Source: Symbiodinium natans (taxonomy: Eukaryota > Sar > Dinophyceae > Suessiales > Symbiodiniaceae). Taken from it: DNA of 64,000 nt. Location of the stretch: positions 27,501 through 91,500 of the forward strand of contig CAJNDS010000425.1 of the NCBI GenBank assembly GCA_905221605.1, written 5' to 3'. The translations under genes and the position numbers were made by a program. Positions 49,720 through 60,707 of the stretch are shown here, in pieces. How positions within the stretch are numbered: position 1 is the stretch's first letter; the number at the start of each line of letters is the position of its first letter. The notes under the pieces are model-generated. The model saw only the letters and a list, made by a program, of their open reading frames with translations. It did not search any database and had not been told where the DNA came from.

Positions 49720-52700
49720 CCATGGAGGCTTTATTCGATGGCGTTGGCAAAAGTGTCCGGCTCGAGAGAAGTTGAGGCAAGGGCTCCGCGGTTTCTCCCA
49801 GCGGAAGGCACCTGTGGAAGCTTTTGGTGGCAACTGGCGTTGAAGGCACCATGCAGGCTGTGACATCATTCACAGGTGTCCCTGTCATGGACTGGCTTTA
49901 AAGAAGAAGCCCGCCTGCGTTGGGCGTGTGGTCAGCTTATCCCAGTTGGAGGCACCCATGGCGGCTTCGATGGCGTTCGCGAGCATCTGGCGCTGGGAGA
50001 AGCTGAACGCAAGGCACCTGTGGAAGCTTTGATGGTCATGGGAAGGCAGCCATGCAGGGTTTGGCGTCTTTCAGACGCGGGAGTGGCAATGGCGGAAGCT
50101 GGCCGCAGGCTCCCACTTGCAGGCACCCATGGCGGCGTGGCGGCTTCGACGGCTTTCACAAGCGTCTGGCGCTGGGAGCACTGAGGAAGAGGTTCCTCAG
50201 CTTCTCCCAACGCAAGGCACCTGTGGAAGCTTTGACATTGGAGGCACCCGTGGCGGCTTCGATGGCGTTCGCGTGCGTCTGGCATTGGGGGAAGGTGAGG
50301 AAGAGGTTCGTCAGCTTCTCCCAATGCAAGAAGGCGCATATGTGGAAGCGTTGACGACAAGCTGGCGCTGGTCATGGGAACGCAGCCATGCAGGCTTTGA
50401 CGTCGTTCACACACATGTTCACACACTGCGGGAGTGGCAATGGCGGAAGCTGGCCGCAGGCTCCACCACTTGCAGGCACCCATGGCGGCTTCGACGGTTT
50501 TCACAAGCGTCTGGCGCTGGCAGCACTGAGGAAGAGGTTCCTCAGCTTCTCCCAACGCAAGGCACCTGTGGAAGCTTTGACATTGGAGGCACCCGTGGCG
50601 GCTTCGATGGCGTTCGCGTGCGTCTGGCATTGGGGGAAGGTGAGGAAGAGGTTCGTCAGCTTCTCCCAATGCAATATGTGGAAGCGTTGACGACAAGCTG
50701 GCGCTGGTCATGGGAACGCAGCCATGCAGGCTTTGACGTCGTTCACACACATGTTCACACACTGCGGGAGTGGCAATGGCGGAAGCTGGCCGCAGGCTCC
50801 ACCACTTGCAGGCACCCATGGCGGCTTCGACGGTTTTCACAAGCGTCTGGCGCTGGGAGCAGCTGAGGAAGAGGTTTTTCAGCTTCTCCCAACGCAAGGC
50901 ACCTGTGGAAGCTGTGACATTGGAGGCACCCATGGCGGCTTCGATGGCGTTCGCGTGCGTCTGGCATTGGGAGAAGGTGAGGAAGAGGTTCGTCAGCTTC
51001 TCCCAAGGCAAGGCGCATATGTGGAAGCGTTGACGACAAGCTGGCGCTGGTCATTGGAACGCAGCCATGCAGGCTTTGACGTCGTTCACACACATGTTCA
51101 CACACTGCGGGAGTGGCAATGGCGGAAGCTGGCCGCAGGCTCAACCACTTGCAGGCACCCATGGCGGCTTCGACGGCTTTCACAAGCGTCTGGCGCTGGG
51201 AGCAGCTGAGGAAGAGGTTTTTCAGCTTCTCCCAACGCAAGGCACCTGTGGAAGCTTTGACATTGGAGGCACCCATGGCGGCTTCGATGGCGTTCGCGTG
51301 CGTCTGGCATTGGGAGAAGGTGAGGAAGAGGTTCGTCAGCTTCTCCCAATGCAAGGCGCATATGTGGAAGCGTTGACGGCAAGCTGGCGCTGGTCATGGG
51401 AACGCAGCCATGCAGGCTTTGACGTCGTTCACACACATGTTCACACACTGCGGGAGTGGCAATGGCGGAAGCTGGCCGCAGGCTCCACCACTTGCAGGCA
51501 CCCATGGCGGCTTCGACGGTTTTCACAAGCGTCTGGCGCTGGGAGCAGCTGAGGAAGAGGTTTTTCAGCTTCTCCCAACGCAAGGCACCTGTGAAAGCTT
51601 TGACATTGGAGGCACCCATGGCGGCTTCGATGGCGTTCGCGTGCGTCTGGCATTGGGAGAAGGTGAGGAAGAGGTTCGTCAGCTTCTCCCAAGGCAAGGC
51701 GCATATGTGGAAGCGTTGACGGCAAGCTGGCGCTGGTCATGGGCGCAGCCATGCAGGCTTTGACGTCGTTCACACACATGTTCACACACTGCGGGAGTGG
51801 CAATGGCGGAAGCTGGCCGCAGGCTCAACTACTTGCAGGCACCCATGGCGGCTTCGACGGCTTTCACAAGCGTCTGGCGCTGGGAGCAGCTGAGGAAGAG
51901 GTTTTTCAGCTTCTCCCAACGCAAGGCACCTGTGGAAGCTTTGACATTGGAGGCACCCATGGCGGCTTCGATGGCGTTCGCGTGCGTCTGGCATTGGGAG
52001 AAGGTGAGGAAGAGGTTCGTCAGCTTCTCCCAAGGCAAGGCGCATATGTGGAAGCGTTGACGACAAGCTGGCGCTGGTCATTGGAACGCAGCCATGCAGG
52101 CTTGGACGTCGTTCACACACACATGTTCACACACTGCGGGAGTGGCAATGGCGGAAGCTGGCCGCAGGCTCAACCACTTGCAGGCACCCATGGCGGCTTC
52201 GACGGCTTTCACAAGCGTCTGGCGCTGGGAGCAGCTGAGGAAGAGGTTTTTCAGCTTCTCCCAACGCAAGGCACCTGTGGAAGCTTTGACATTGGAGGCA
52301 CCCATGGCGGCTTCGATGGCGTTCGCGTGCGTCTGGCATTGGGAGAAGGTGAGGAAGAGGTTCGTCAGCTTCTCCCAATGCAAGGCGCATATGTGGAAGC
52401 GTTGACGGCAAGCTGGCGCTGGTCATGGGAACGCAGCCATGCAGGCTTTGACGTCGTTCACACACATGTTCACACACTGCGGGAGTGGCAATGGCGGAAG
52501 CTGGCCGCAGGCTCCACCACTTGCAGGCACCCATGGCGGCTTCGACGGTTTTCACAAGCGTCTGGCGCTGGGAGCAGCTGAGGAAGAGGTTTTTCAGCTT
52601 CTCCCAACGCAAGGCACCTGTGGAAGCTTTGACATTGGAGGCACCCATGGCGGCTTCGATGGCGTTCGCGTGCGTCTGGCATTGGGAGAAGGTGAGGAAG

Positions 52701-52990
52701 AGGTTCGTCAGCTTCTCCCAAGGCAAGGCGCATATGTGGAAGCGTTGACGGCAAGCTGGCGCTGGTCATGGGAACGCAGCCATGCAGGCTTTGACGTCGT
52801 TCACACACATGTTCACACACTGCGGGAGTGGCAATGGCGGAAGCTGGCCGCAGGCTCAACCACTTGCAGGCACTCATGGCGGCTTCGACGGCTTTCTCAA
52901 GCAGAGTTTCTCCCAACGCAAGCAAGGCACCTGTGGAAGCTTTGACAGCGTTCGCATGGACCCACCACGGATTGGGAGTGGGACTGCTTC
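49720..52990. repeat. higher-order tandem array, unit about 343 bp
   Basis: The marker GAGTGGCAATGGCGGAAGCT recurs at 50081, 50432, 50768, 51111, 51454, 51795, 52140, 52483 and 52826 (steps 351, 336, 343, 343, 341, 345, 343, 343). Each unit holds two diverged modules of about 100 bp that start AGGCACCCATGGCGGCTTCGA and end in CTTCTCCCAA(C/T)GCAAGGC. The left edge (49720-50080) has decayed single modules; the right edge breaks up after 52890. The step is mostly not a multiple of three, so long frames are chance. There are no telomere-like units inside. Confidence 0.95.
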
Positions 52991-53510
52991 TCCCGTTGGA
53001 AGGCTGATCCCATCTTGTAAGCTTCCACACGTCCCAAAGCCAGCCAAAAGGCGGAAAGATGTTGAGGAGGCCGTGGTGAGCTCAGGTGCAGGATGGCGCA
53101 AATTTGGTTCCTGGTGATATCTCTGGCATCTTGCAAAATGCGAAAGACTCTCAGGTACCCGCGATTCCCATCCCAAACGCTGCACCACGAAGCACCCTCG
53201 AATCCAAAAGCACTACCTGCAACCCTCTAGCACCCTGAAACCCCAAAGCCCGGAATATCCCGGAATCTTTGAACCCTTTAACTCCCTTAACCGGTCATGT
53301 CCACAAAACATGGCAAAGTTAAACCTTGATGAAGGGCAGGCAAAATTCAGCGGGGTTTCTCTAATCCATGGTCCCTTTTGTGGTTCCGATTGCAAGACGG
53401 AGCCTTATGTTAGTCGATATTGCAAAGTGACCATGATAACCGTTAGGCTGCCCACCGTATTTATGAGGGTCTCCAATGAGCGACCATAATTCAGAGAAAC
53501 CCACATATTC
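52991..53510. other. unassigned stretch right of the array
   Basis: Unique sequence, with no gene recognised on either strand. Confidence 0.3.
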
Positions 53511-53525
53511 ATATATATATATATA

Positions 53526-53561
<36 letters not shown>

Positions 53562-53606
53562 TATATATATATATATTCATATATATATATATATATATAT
53601 ATATTC
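53511..53606. repeat. TA microsatellite with TATTCATA interruptions
   Basis: Four TA tracts separated by TTCATA or TGCATA. It can form long self-complementary structures. Confidence 0.95.
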
Positions 53607-54114
53607 ATGATTTCATGAAGGATTTGCACCAAGAGTCTCGCTCAACCAGGCCAGGTGCCTCCTGCCAGGCCCGGGGGCCTTTTTTTGAATTCTCCTGTTT
53701 TTTTCTTGTTGGCTTTGTGGGAGTTTTGGGTCAAGGGACTGAAGGAGGGACCCTTGTCAGGGCCCTAAGGGGTTATTTAGGGGCTAGCTAGGTTTTTCGG
53801 GGCTGTAGAAGGTACATACCGGTGGCGTTGTTGAGCTCTCTGCCTCCTCCTTTCCGGTTCTCCGGAGCCTTTCTGGGCTCTCCGGAGCATTTAGGGTGGC
53901 CTCCCAAGTTCTCAACTTGGCATGGCAGGGTTTAGGGTTTAGGGTTTAGGGTTTAGGGTTTCGGGTTTAGGGTTTAGGGCGCCTTGGTCACCCTTGGTAC
54001 GACGAAAGCGCAGGGCAAGCAAAACTCGGTAGGGTTTAGACTGTTTAGGGTTTGGGGTTTAGTAGGGTTTCAGGAAATTTTAAAGCTTTAGGGTTTTGAA
54101 CCTTTCAAGTTGTG
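53607..54114. other. intron-like stretch
   Basis: T-rich unique sequence, then TTTAGGG units (53928-53980). No gene supported. Confidence 0.35.
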
Positions 54115-54215
54115 TTGCTGAAGAACCCCCCAAAAAAAGAAAACATATTCTTCCTCACAAGGGCAATACAGGGATCGTTCTCTTTTGCTTTCGGGGGTTC
54201 TTAAGCAAATAGTAG
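54115..54215. mobile_element. TIR hairpin element, family B, copy 2
   Basis: Left TTGCTGAAGAACCCCCC and right GGGGGTTCTTAAGCAAATAG match copy 1 at 1070-1175. The AT-rich interior differs, as expected of old non-autonomous copies. Confidence 0.65.
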
Positions 54216-54770
54216 CTAGGACCGGGAGTAGGCCTTTTTTTCCTTTTTTTTAGGGTTGGGGTTCCCTGATAATCCCCTTAAAGCCAAAAAGGGTACCCTT
54301 TTTATTCCTAAGTTACTCCCGGGTCTAGGTAGTCAGCTGTTTCGAGAACCGCTTGTCTGTTCATCGATGGTGCTCGACACTAAACGATTGCCGTTTCAGG
54401 ACACCCTCAACCCTAAACCCGAAACCCTAAACCCCAAACCCTAAACCGCAGAGGGGGGGGGAAGTTGGGAAAGAGGGAGACTAGATCCGGTCTGCCTTCT
54501 GAGGTTAATTTGAAGGCCTTCCCTCAACAGAGCAGGATCGAGGTAACCTCACCTTGGGGCGGGCACTTTCATGCCTAACTGGCCTAACTTTCTGTTAAAC
54601 ATAAGCCGACATGGTAACTAAGCAGAATCTGCGGGGGAATCTGCGGGGGAATGCCAAGCTCAACAATCGTAGCTGTTCTTAAGCCAGATGACTCTCCGGT
54701 CTTTGAAAGACTTTGAGAGAAATTTCGCAGAGCGGCTCAGGAAACGGCCCCTGGCGCCTCGCCTGTCGAC
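54216..54770. other. 5' flank of the UBL-RCC1 gene
   Basis: Degenerate telomere-like units near 54400-54450, then about 300 bp of unique sequence leading to the start codon. No spliced-leader relic identified. Confidence 0.35.
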
Positions 54771-56102
54771 ATGCTTCGTGTATCCGTGGCTCTGCCGAGT
54801 GGAAAGGAGGTCGCCCTCGAAGTGCCGGAATCCTCCAAGGTTGGAGAGTTGAAGGTTCTGGCCCAGAACTCCTTGGGAAGTTTCCTGAGACTTGTGACAG
54901 GAGACGGGCGTGTCTTGAGAGATCCCGAGGACTCCCTGGAAGCTGCGGGACTTCGAGAAGGAGACCATCTTGTGGCCATCGCGCAGCAACCGACACTCAC
55001 AGCGGGAAGAGACGCCTTTGCCCTTTGGTGTCACGGAGGCGACAGGATCGTCACCTGGGGAAACCCAAGCGTCTGTGGCGACCGCTTCGCGATCAAGGGC
55101 CAGCTTGCAGGTGTCCAGCAGGTTCACGCCAAATCGCAAGCGTTCGCAGCGATCTTGGGGGATGGATCGGTTGCTACCTGGGGAAAAGAAGATGCGGGTG
55201 GTGACAGCTCTAAAGTTCGCGATCGGCTCAGGGGTGTGCAGCAACTGCAGGCGACCTTCACGGCCTTCGCTGCCATCCTGCAGGATGGGTCGGTGGTGAC
55301 TTGGGGCGATCCAGCCGGTGGCGGAAACAGCTCTGCGGTCCAAGGCCAGCTCCGAAACGTGCGCCAGCTGCAGGGGACCAACTCGGCTTTTGCCGCCGTC
55401 CTGGAGGATGGGTCTGTTGTGACCTGGGGCAGAACCCATGGTGGGGACAGCTCGGCAGTCCAAGCTCAGCTGAAGAATGTGCGCGAACTTCGCTCCACGG
55501 GCTTCGCCTTTGCAGCGGTTCTGGCGGATGGATCGGTAGTTACATGGGGTGAGGCGGGTGATGGAGGTGACAGCTCCAGCGTACCTGGGCTGAGGAATGT
55601 ACGGCAGGTCCGGGCCACAAACCATGCATTTGCTGCTATCCTGGAAGACAGATCGGTTGTTGTATGGGGCGGCCGAGACTATGGTGGCAGTTTTGGTGAC
55701 ATCTCTGTCCAAGATCGTCTCAGAAGTGTGCAGGAAATTCAAGGCACAGTTGGGGCCTTTGCCGCGATTCTGGAAGACAAATCCGTTGTGACATGGGGTA
55801 ATCCAAACCTCGGGGGTGACAGCTCCACAGTGCAAGATCAATTGCAAAACGTGCGCCAGATCAGAGGAACAGCTTCGGCCTTTGCCGCACTCTTGGAGAA
55901 TGGGTCGGTGGTGACTTGGGGCAACCCTGTTGATGGTGGCGACAGCTCCAGCGTCCGAGACCGACTCAGGAACGTGCAGAAGATCGAGGCAACCTCTGCA
56001 GCTTTTGCCGCGATCCTGGAGGATGGCTCACTTGTGACATGGGGCAAGCCTCGTATGGGGGGTGACAGCTCGGGAGTCCAAGAGCACCTGCACTTCCTTT
56101 AG
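54771..56102 (+). CDS. ubiquitin-like domain plus RCC1-type repeat protein
   Basis: 443 codons, intronless, with ATG at 54771. Residues about 1-71 form a ubiquitin-like fold (MLRVSVALPSGKEVALEVPE ... LREGDHLVAI). Nine repeats follow, each about 41 residues, with a VxTWG core (VVTWGDPAGGG, VVTWGRTHGG, VVVWGGRDYGG) and FAAILEDGS before it. RCC1 repeats build a seven-bladed beta propeller used in Ran exchange factors and HERC ligases; nine units exceed one propeller. There is no HECT domain here. I recall this UBL-plus-VTWG layout as abundant in Symbiodinium-type genomes, where it is often annotated as HERC-like; that is memory, not a search. Intronless structure and absence of telomere-like units suggest a retroposed copy. 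A 395-codon antisense frame is a codon-bias shadow. Confidence 0.9.
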   Translation: MLRVSVALPSGKEVALEVPESSKVGELKVLAQNSLGSFLRLVTGDGRVLRDPEDSLEAAGLREGDHLVAIAQQPTLTAGRDAFALWCHGGDRIVTWGNPSVCGDRFAIKGQLAGVQQVHAKSQAFAAILGDGSVATWGKEDAGGDSSKVRDRLRGVQQLQATFTAFAAILQDGSVVTWGDPAGGGNSSAVQGQLRNVRQLQGTNSAFAAVLEDGSVVTWGRTHGGDSSAVQAQLKNVRELRSTGFAFAAVLADGSVVTWGEAGDGGDSSSVPGLRNVRQVRATNHAFAAILEDRSVVVWGGRDYGGSFGDISVQDRLRSVQEIQGTVGAFAAILEDKSVVTWGNPNLGGDSSTVQDQLQNVRQIRGTASAFAALLENGSVVTWGNPVDGGDSSSVRDRLRNVQKIEATSAAFAAILEDGSLVTWGKPRMGGDSSGVQEHLHFL

Positions 56103-56711
56103 GAGAGCAACGACAACTCCTCTCGTTGCCCTGCAGCAGGGTGCCGCGTTGTCGCCGCTGCTGCCCAAGTTTGCTTCTTTTTCTTGGGGGCGGCCTTTCG
56201 GGCCGGGCCGGTTCGGGTCCCAGAGGTGGTTTTGGCAGCTGCCGCTTTTCTGGCGTCACGGTAGAGCTGCCGTCTCTCACTGCGCACTTCAAGTGTCACT
56301 GTACTAGTGCTTGGACCTGACGTGGAAACGACACTCAACAACGAACTGTGGGAGGAATACCTTTTCTACTCCATAGTACGGGTCCACGTTTGAAAGAGCA
56401 ACTTACCCTCGGATGAAAGGCAAACCCTAAACCCTAAACCCCCGACTCAAAGCCCCTAGAGCCTTGAGTGTGAGAGCACCACTGCTCTGCGCAGGTATCA
56501 TCGCTTCCGTGTTGAGGCACAGCTCTCGCCTGCACTGAGCCGTGCGGTGGCGTATAGGGTTTAGGGTTTCAGCCCTGAACCCTAAACCCCAAACCCTAAA
56601 CCCTGAACCCTCATCACTAATCAACACTAAACCCTGAACCCCCGACACTGAACCCTAAACCCTATAATCCCTAAACCCTAAACCCTATAAACCCTAAACC
56701 CGAAACTGCAG
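56103..56711. other. 3' flank of the UBL-RCC1 gene and repeats
   Basis: About 330 bp of unique sequence, then mixed telomere-like units including a head-to-head junction (TTTAGGGTTTCAGCCCTGAAC near 56558-56580). Confidence 0.45.
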
Positions 56712-56802
56712 GCCTGGCCACCAGCCTCCCGAACACCGGCGTTGCAGGAGCTGGTGTCGCAGGCGGACGCACGGGAGAAGCCAGCGGTTTGAAGACTGTG
56801 GG
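56712..56802 (+). CDS. candidate exon, Gly/Ala-rich
   Basis: CTGCAG acceptor and GTAGGT donor (56803). The frame open to the donor reads LATSLPNTGVAGAGVAGGRT then GEASGLKTVG. A second frame (AWPPASRTPALQELV) stops before the donor. Confidence 0.45.
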
Positions 56803-56826
56803 GTAGGTAGCGCTTTCAGGGTTTGT

Positions 56827-56854
56827 TGGGGGGGGGGGGGGGGGGGGGGGGGGG
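56827..56854. repeat. poly-G tract
   Basis: About 28 consecutive G. Confidence 0.95.
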
Positions 56855-57898
56855 TTGTTTTAAACCCGAAACCCTAAACCCTAAACCCCCAAAACTTCGA
56901 ATTTGCAATTTGGTATGAGGCCACTTAGAGAGTATGGGTTTTTCTTTATGGAATCCGTGTGTTGGGCGTGTCGGCGTACTAGACAATCCCTTGAAAAAGA
57001 TGGATTTTTTATGCTTATGTCTTTCCAAAACATTGGCCCGTATGCCGACGCACCCTCTATATAAAGGGTTATATAAGGCATATAAAAGGGATATATGAGG
57101 GTTGTAAGGGATTCATAAGTTATATAAGGGTTGTATGGGCAAAGTGTGAGGAGTTGGCTTGAGAGCTTCTGTCATGAACGTCTCTTGAGTCCGTGCCTCC
57201 CTAAACCCTAAACCCTACACCCTAAACCCTAGACCCGAAACCCTAAACCCTAAACGCAGGACTTTGTGACCCTTCCGTCAACAGCTGGTTCCCTGCGACT
57301 CAGCGTGGCGCAGCGAAAGGACCCTGGGCATCAAGGATCTCAGGGTTGCAGATTGAGCCCGAAACCCTAAACCCTAAACCCCAAATTCAAAACCCTAGGC
57401 CTTGAACCGCAAAGGCTACAGCCTGAAGCTCTCAACAAGAACCCCTATAGTCGTGGGTCCCCTACTTCCCGTAGTTTGGGGTTTATGTTTTTTTGGGTTT
57501 AGGGTTTTAGGGTGTTTGGGTTTTAGGGTTTATGGTAACTCTATCAGTCCCTGTAAACCCTGTAAACCCTGTAAACCTTGTAAAGCCCTATGAAACCGGA
57601 AAGCGCGAGAAGCCCCTGCAAAATATCTACGATAGTAGGTCTTTGAGAAGTGGCACCCAAGTTGGAGTATTGAATATTTCGAAGTGGTGGGGGCCGCCTT
57701 TGAGCTACAGGGTCTAGGAACGGGAAAGAGCGGCCCCAAAAACTAAACGGGGTAGGGGGTGGTTTTCCGGGCAGGGGATTGCGCGCTTCGAGAGTGTTGT
57801 TCTGAGAGCAGGGAGGCCTTCCAGGTTCAGGGTTTCGGGGCAGAGAAGCCCTAAACCCTAAACCCTAAACCCTAAAACCTACGCCCTAACGTGAACAG
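56855..57898. other. unassigned stretch
   Basis: Unique AT-richer sequence with TATAAGGG-like units (57055-57130). Short CCCTAAA blocks at 57200-57255 and 57360-57385. An exon-like island after GCAG at 57259 (frames undecided), and TGTAAACCC repeats (57548-57585). Confidence 0.35.
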
Positions 57899-57965
57899 GA
57901 CCTGAAGTGCTTGAGCAGCGCCGGGCCCATGAAGGGCGCGGGGGGCCTGGGATGCTTCTTTTCAG
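57899..57965 (+). CDS. candidate exon
   Basis: AACAG acceptor and GTTTTG donor (57966). It reads DLKCLSSAGPMKGAGGLGCF then FS. Confidence 0.45.
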
Positions 57966-58224
57966 GTTTTGGGGTTTATAAGGTTTACGGGCTTCTGATG
58001 GGGGGATTTGGGGGTATTTTTGGGGGGGTTTGAGGGGTTAGGGTGGGTAGAAGGGGCTTGAGGCAGATTGGAAGGTTTTGAGATTTTTGTGGTTTAGGGT
58101 TTAGGGTTTAGGGTTGCTTTGGATTTTAGGACTTAGGGCTTGGGGGCTTCGATCTGAGCCCGCGGCTACAGCAGCACGCAGCGGGCACACCTCCTTGGCG
58201 GCCCTCCACCCCAAACCAAGCCCT

Positions 58225-58305
58225 GGTTTAGGGTTTAGGGTTTAGGGTTTAGGGTTTAGGGTTTAGGGTTTAGGGTTTAGGGTTTAGGGTTTAGGGTTTA
58301 GGCTT
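58225..58305. repeat. TTTAGGG array
   Basis: About 11 perfect units. Confidence 0.95.
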
Positions 58306-58342
58306 TTGCTGGTTCTCTGAGGTTGCTGCCATCTCGTCCCAG

Positions 58343-58405
58343 ATGGACACAATTGACATGGAGGAAGGCCCCGGACTGCTCTCTCCTACAAAAGCCGCTG
58401 TGTAA
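58343..58405 (+). CDS. candidate short terminal exon
   Basis: GTCCCAG acceptor. It reads MDTIDMEEGPGLLSPTKAAV and stop TAA. The ATG directly after the AG may be an internal Met or a start. Acidic with one SP site. Confidence 0.45.
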   Translation: MDTIDMEEGPGLLSPTKAAV

Positions 58406-58786
58406 CGCAGCCGCCTCCAGCCCTTCCTTCGATAAAGGCTTGCCTGGATGTTTTTTAAGCCTTTCGCAGGCTTCTTTGCTCCAGCAGCCTCCACAGCCGG
58501 AACTGGTCGCCCTCCGAGCACACGCCTGGAGTTCTTCCCTGGAGTTCGGAACTTCAAAACTTCGGTGGGAGCCTGTTGCGACAAGCCACCTGAAGCAAAG
58601 CCTCAACCCTAAAACCCTCAATCCCTCAACAGGGCCCACGCCCAGCCCATGCCATACACCTGCAACTATTGGAGCCTTGGGGTATACCAATCCTTCATAA
58701 CTTTTTCTCTGAAACATCTACCCTTTGAAGCATTCTAAGTACTATCCATTCTAAGTGCACACACACACAATGTGACGCATCCACAG

Positions 58787-58880
58787 ACCCCTCCAAAGGC
58801 GTCGGCAGCGAAACCGCCCGGAGCAAGCTGGATAAGATTGCCGAGGAGCCAGATGTTCTTGGACCGCAAGGGCCGACTAG
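58787..58880 (+). CDS. candidate internal exon
   Basis: CCACAG acceptor and GTCTTC donor (58881). The preferred frame reads PSKGVGSETARSKLDKIAEE then PDVLGPQGPTR. Another frame (TPPKASAAKPPGASW) is also open. Confidence 0.45.
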
Positions 58881-58899
58881 GTCTTCTACATGCGTTTCG

Positions 58900-59481
58900 G
58901 GTCGGGTTTAGGGTTGGGGGTTTAGGGTTTAGGGAGTATAGGGTTTAGGGTTTAGGGCTTAGGGTTTAGGGTTTAGGGTTTAGGGTTTTTGGCGTAGTCA
59001 TGCGTGTGATTCTACTCCAAGGGTTCCCATATCAGATCATATCTTGGGGGACCCAAAGGGCAGTTACCAAGTAAACTGCGGGGCCTTTTCGCCGGGCCAC
59101 ACAAGCCCCCCAAAACTCTAAACCCTAAATCCTAAACCCTAAACCCTGAACCCTAACTGCCACTGAAGAGCAATCAGAGAAGAAGAAACCCAAACCCTGA
59201 ACCCTAAGCCCCCTATAAGGTGAGACACGGCAGCGACAGTGCGAAGATGCCATCAGGCCTGGCGCCTGAGCTTTCGACTCCGCGAGCCGGGTTGGACAGG
59301 GTTCCAAGCTCACAAACCCTGAGCTTCCAAACCCCTACAGGCCCTAAACCCTAAACCCTCAACCCTAAACCCTAAACCCTCAACCCTCAACCCTAAACCC
59401 TCATCGTCCCTTCTTGTGAATATTAGGCTCGGCTGGGCAAGAGGAGCTCATGGGTTCCAGGGCTCCTTCTCTCCTTTCCAG
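58900..59481. other. intron-like stretch
   Basis: TTTAGGG units (58905-58985), unique sequence, CCCTAAA/CCCTCAA units (59115-59155, 59340-59402). Confidence 0.4.
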
Positions 59482-59518
59482 GATGGTCCCCCACCCGAAG
59501 TCGTCTGCCCCTTTTATG
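59482..59518 (+). CDS. candidate 37-nt micro-exon
   Basis: A pyrimidine-rich TCTCCTTTCCAG acceptor and GTTTTAG donor. It reads DGPPPEVVCPFY. The acceptor is among the strongest in the window. Confidence 0.5.
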
Positions 59519-59635
59519 GTTTTAGGGTTTAGGGTTTAGGGTTTGGGGTTTTAGGGTTTTAGGGTTTTATAGGGTTTAGGGTTGAGGGTTTAGGGTTCAG
59601 GGTGGTTTGGAGGCTTTAGGGGCTGCATTGCAAAG

Positions 59636-59696
59636 CTTAGCGTGGAAGCTGAGACGGCGGAGCTTTTCCAGTACCAAATGCTTTTCTTGATTGGGA
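59636..59696 (+). CDS. candidate exon
   Basis: AAAG acceptor at 59632-59635. It reads LSVEAETAELFQYQMLFLIG. Donor GTCGCT is likely, but the edge is uncertain. Confidence 0.4.
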
Positions 59697-59904
59697 GGGT
59701 CGCTGACACCCCTTCCCCCTGTCCCCAGAAAGTCATGCTGTGAGCTTGGATGCGCAAACCCTCAACTTAAACCCGCAGCCTGTGCCTTCTCCGAGAGGCC
59801 TGGCGAGTGGACTTGCCGAAGGGGCACAGTCCCAGCTGGGAGCTAAGGGGGCCTTGGAAGGTTTGGGGTCCAGGGCCTGAGATGTCCAGTCCCCTCCCCC
59901 TAAT

Positions 59905-60035
59905 CGGGTTTAGGGTTTAGGGTTTAGGGTTTAGGGTTTAGGGTTTAGGGTTTAGGGTTTAGGGTTTAGGGTTTAGGGTTTAGGGTTTAGGGTTTAGGGT
60001 TTATTTAGGGTTTAGGGTTTAGGGTTTAGGGCTTG
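59905..60035. repeat. TTTAGGG array
   Basis: About 18 units with one TTTATTTAGGG slip near 60001. Confidence 0.95.
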
Positions 60036-60043
60036 GGGAGATT

Positions 60044-60112
60044 AAACCACCCCTACACCCCAATATGAAATACTCCCCCATCATGGTTGGGGGGGTAGGG
60101 GTGTTTAATATT
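60044..60112. mobile_element. small inverted-repeat element
   Basis: TTAAACCACCCCTACACCCC and GGGGGGGTAGGGGTGTTTAA are inverted around about 30 bp. It directly follows the TTTAGGG array. Confidence 0.55.
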
Positions 60113-60435
60113 TGGCGAGGGGAAACCATACTCTTCGCCCCTGAACTCCCAGAATTTCCGAACACTAAACCCTAAACCTTAACCCTAAACACTAAACCCT
60201 AAACCCTAAACCCCAAACCCTAAACCCCAAACCCTAAACCCTACTCCCAAAACCCTAAGCCTCTGAAATTCCCTGAGCTCCCCACGAGTCATGGCAAGGT
60301 CCACGGCCGCTCCATTTGAGCCAAGCGCTTCGCCCTTGGCGTTTGCTGCCACACAGGGTTTAGGCTTTAGGGTTTAGGGTTTAGGGTTCAGGGTTTAGGG
60401 TTTAGGGTTTATAGAAATTGTATAGGGTTCAGGTC
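60113..60435. other. degenerate repeat with exon-like island
   Basis: CCCTAAA/CCCCAAA units (60165-60260). An island at 60280-60355 reads SPRVMARSTAAPFEPSASPL in one frame before GG/TTTAGG, but boundaries are uncertain. Confidence 0.3.
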
Positions 60436-60700
60436 CGGAGTTTTGAGCGAAAGTTTTGACCGAAAGTTTTGGCCGAAAGTTTCTTTTTTTGCTTTGGGTG
60501 AGGTTTTTATGGAAAGTTTTGACCGAAAGTGTCTTTTTTGGCTTTGGGTGAGGTTTTTTATGCTTTGGAGCTTGGGCTGGGGGGCTGAGGCTGGGTCTAG
60601 GCTGGGGATGGGGCCGGGGCTGGGGCTAGGGGCTGAGGGCTGGGCTGGGGCTGGGGCTGGGGGGCCAGGCGGCTGCTGGCGGCGAGGGCTGGTGCGCTTT
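60436..60700. repeat. short direct repeats and GGGGCT-rich minisatellite
   Basis: Two copies of TTTTGACCGAAAGT...TTTTTTGGCTTTGGGTGAGG (60456-60510 and 60516-60555), then GGGGCTGG-type repeats (60580-60665). Confidence 0.75.
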
Positions 60701-60707
60701 TTGGATT

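Noticed and set aside
49932-51011. 359-codon minus-strand frame in the tandem array
   Set aside because: It exists because the first array steps happen to be 351 and 336 bp (multiples of three). Most steps are 343 bp and break the frame, and the plus strand is equally open.
54660-55847. 395-codon minus-strand frame opposite the UBL-RCC1 gene
   Set aside because: It is the antisense shadow of a GC-biased coding repeat. The plus strand gives a recognisable UBL and VTWG repeats, the minus strand nothing.
22111-56102. A single HERC-type gene joining the HECT and RCC1 parts
   Set aside because: The order is reversed (HECT first), the HECT part has its own stop, and an intronless membrane-protein gene lies between.
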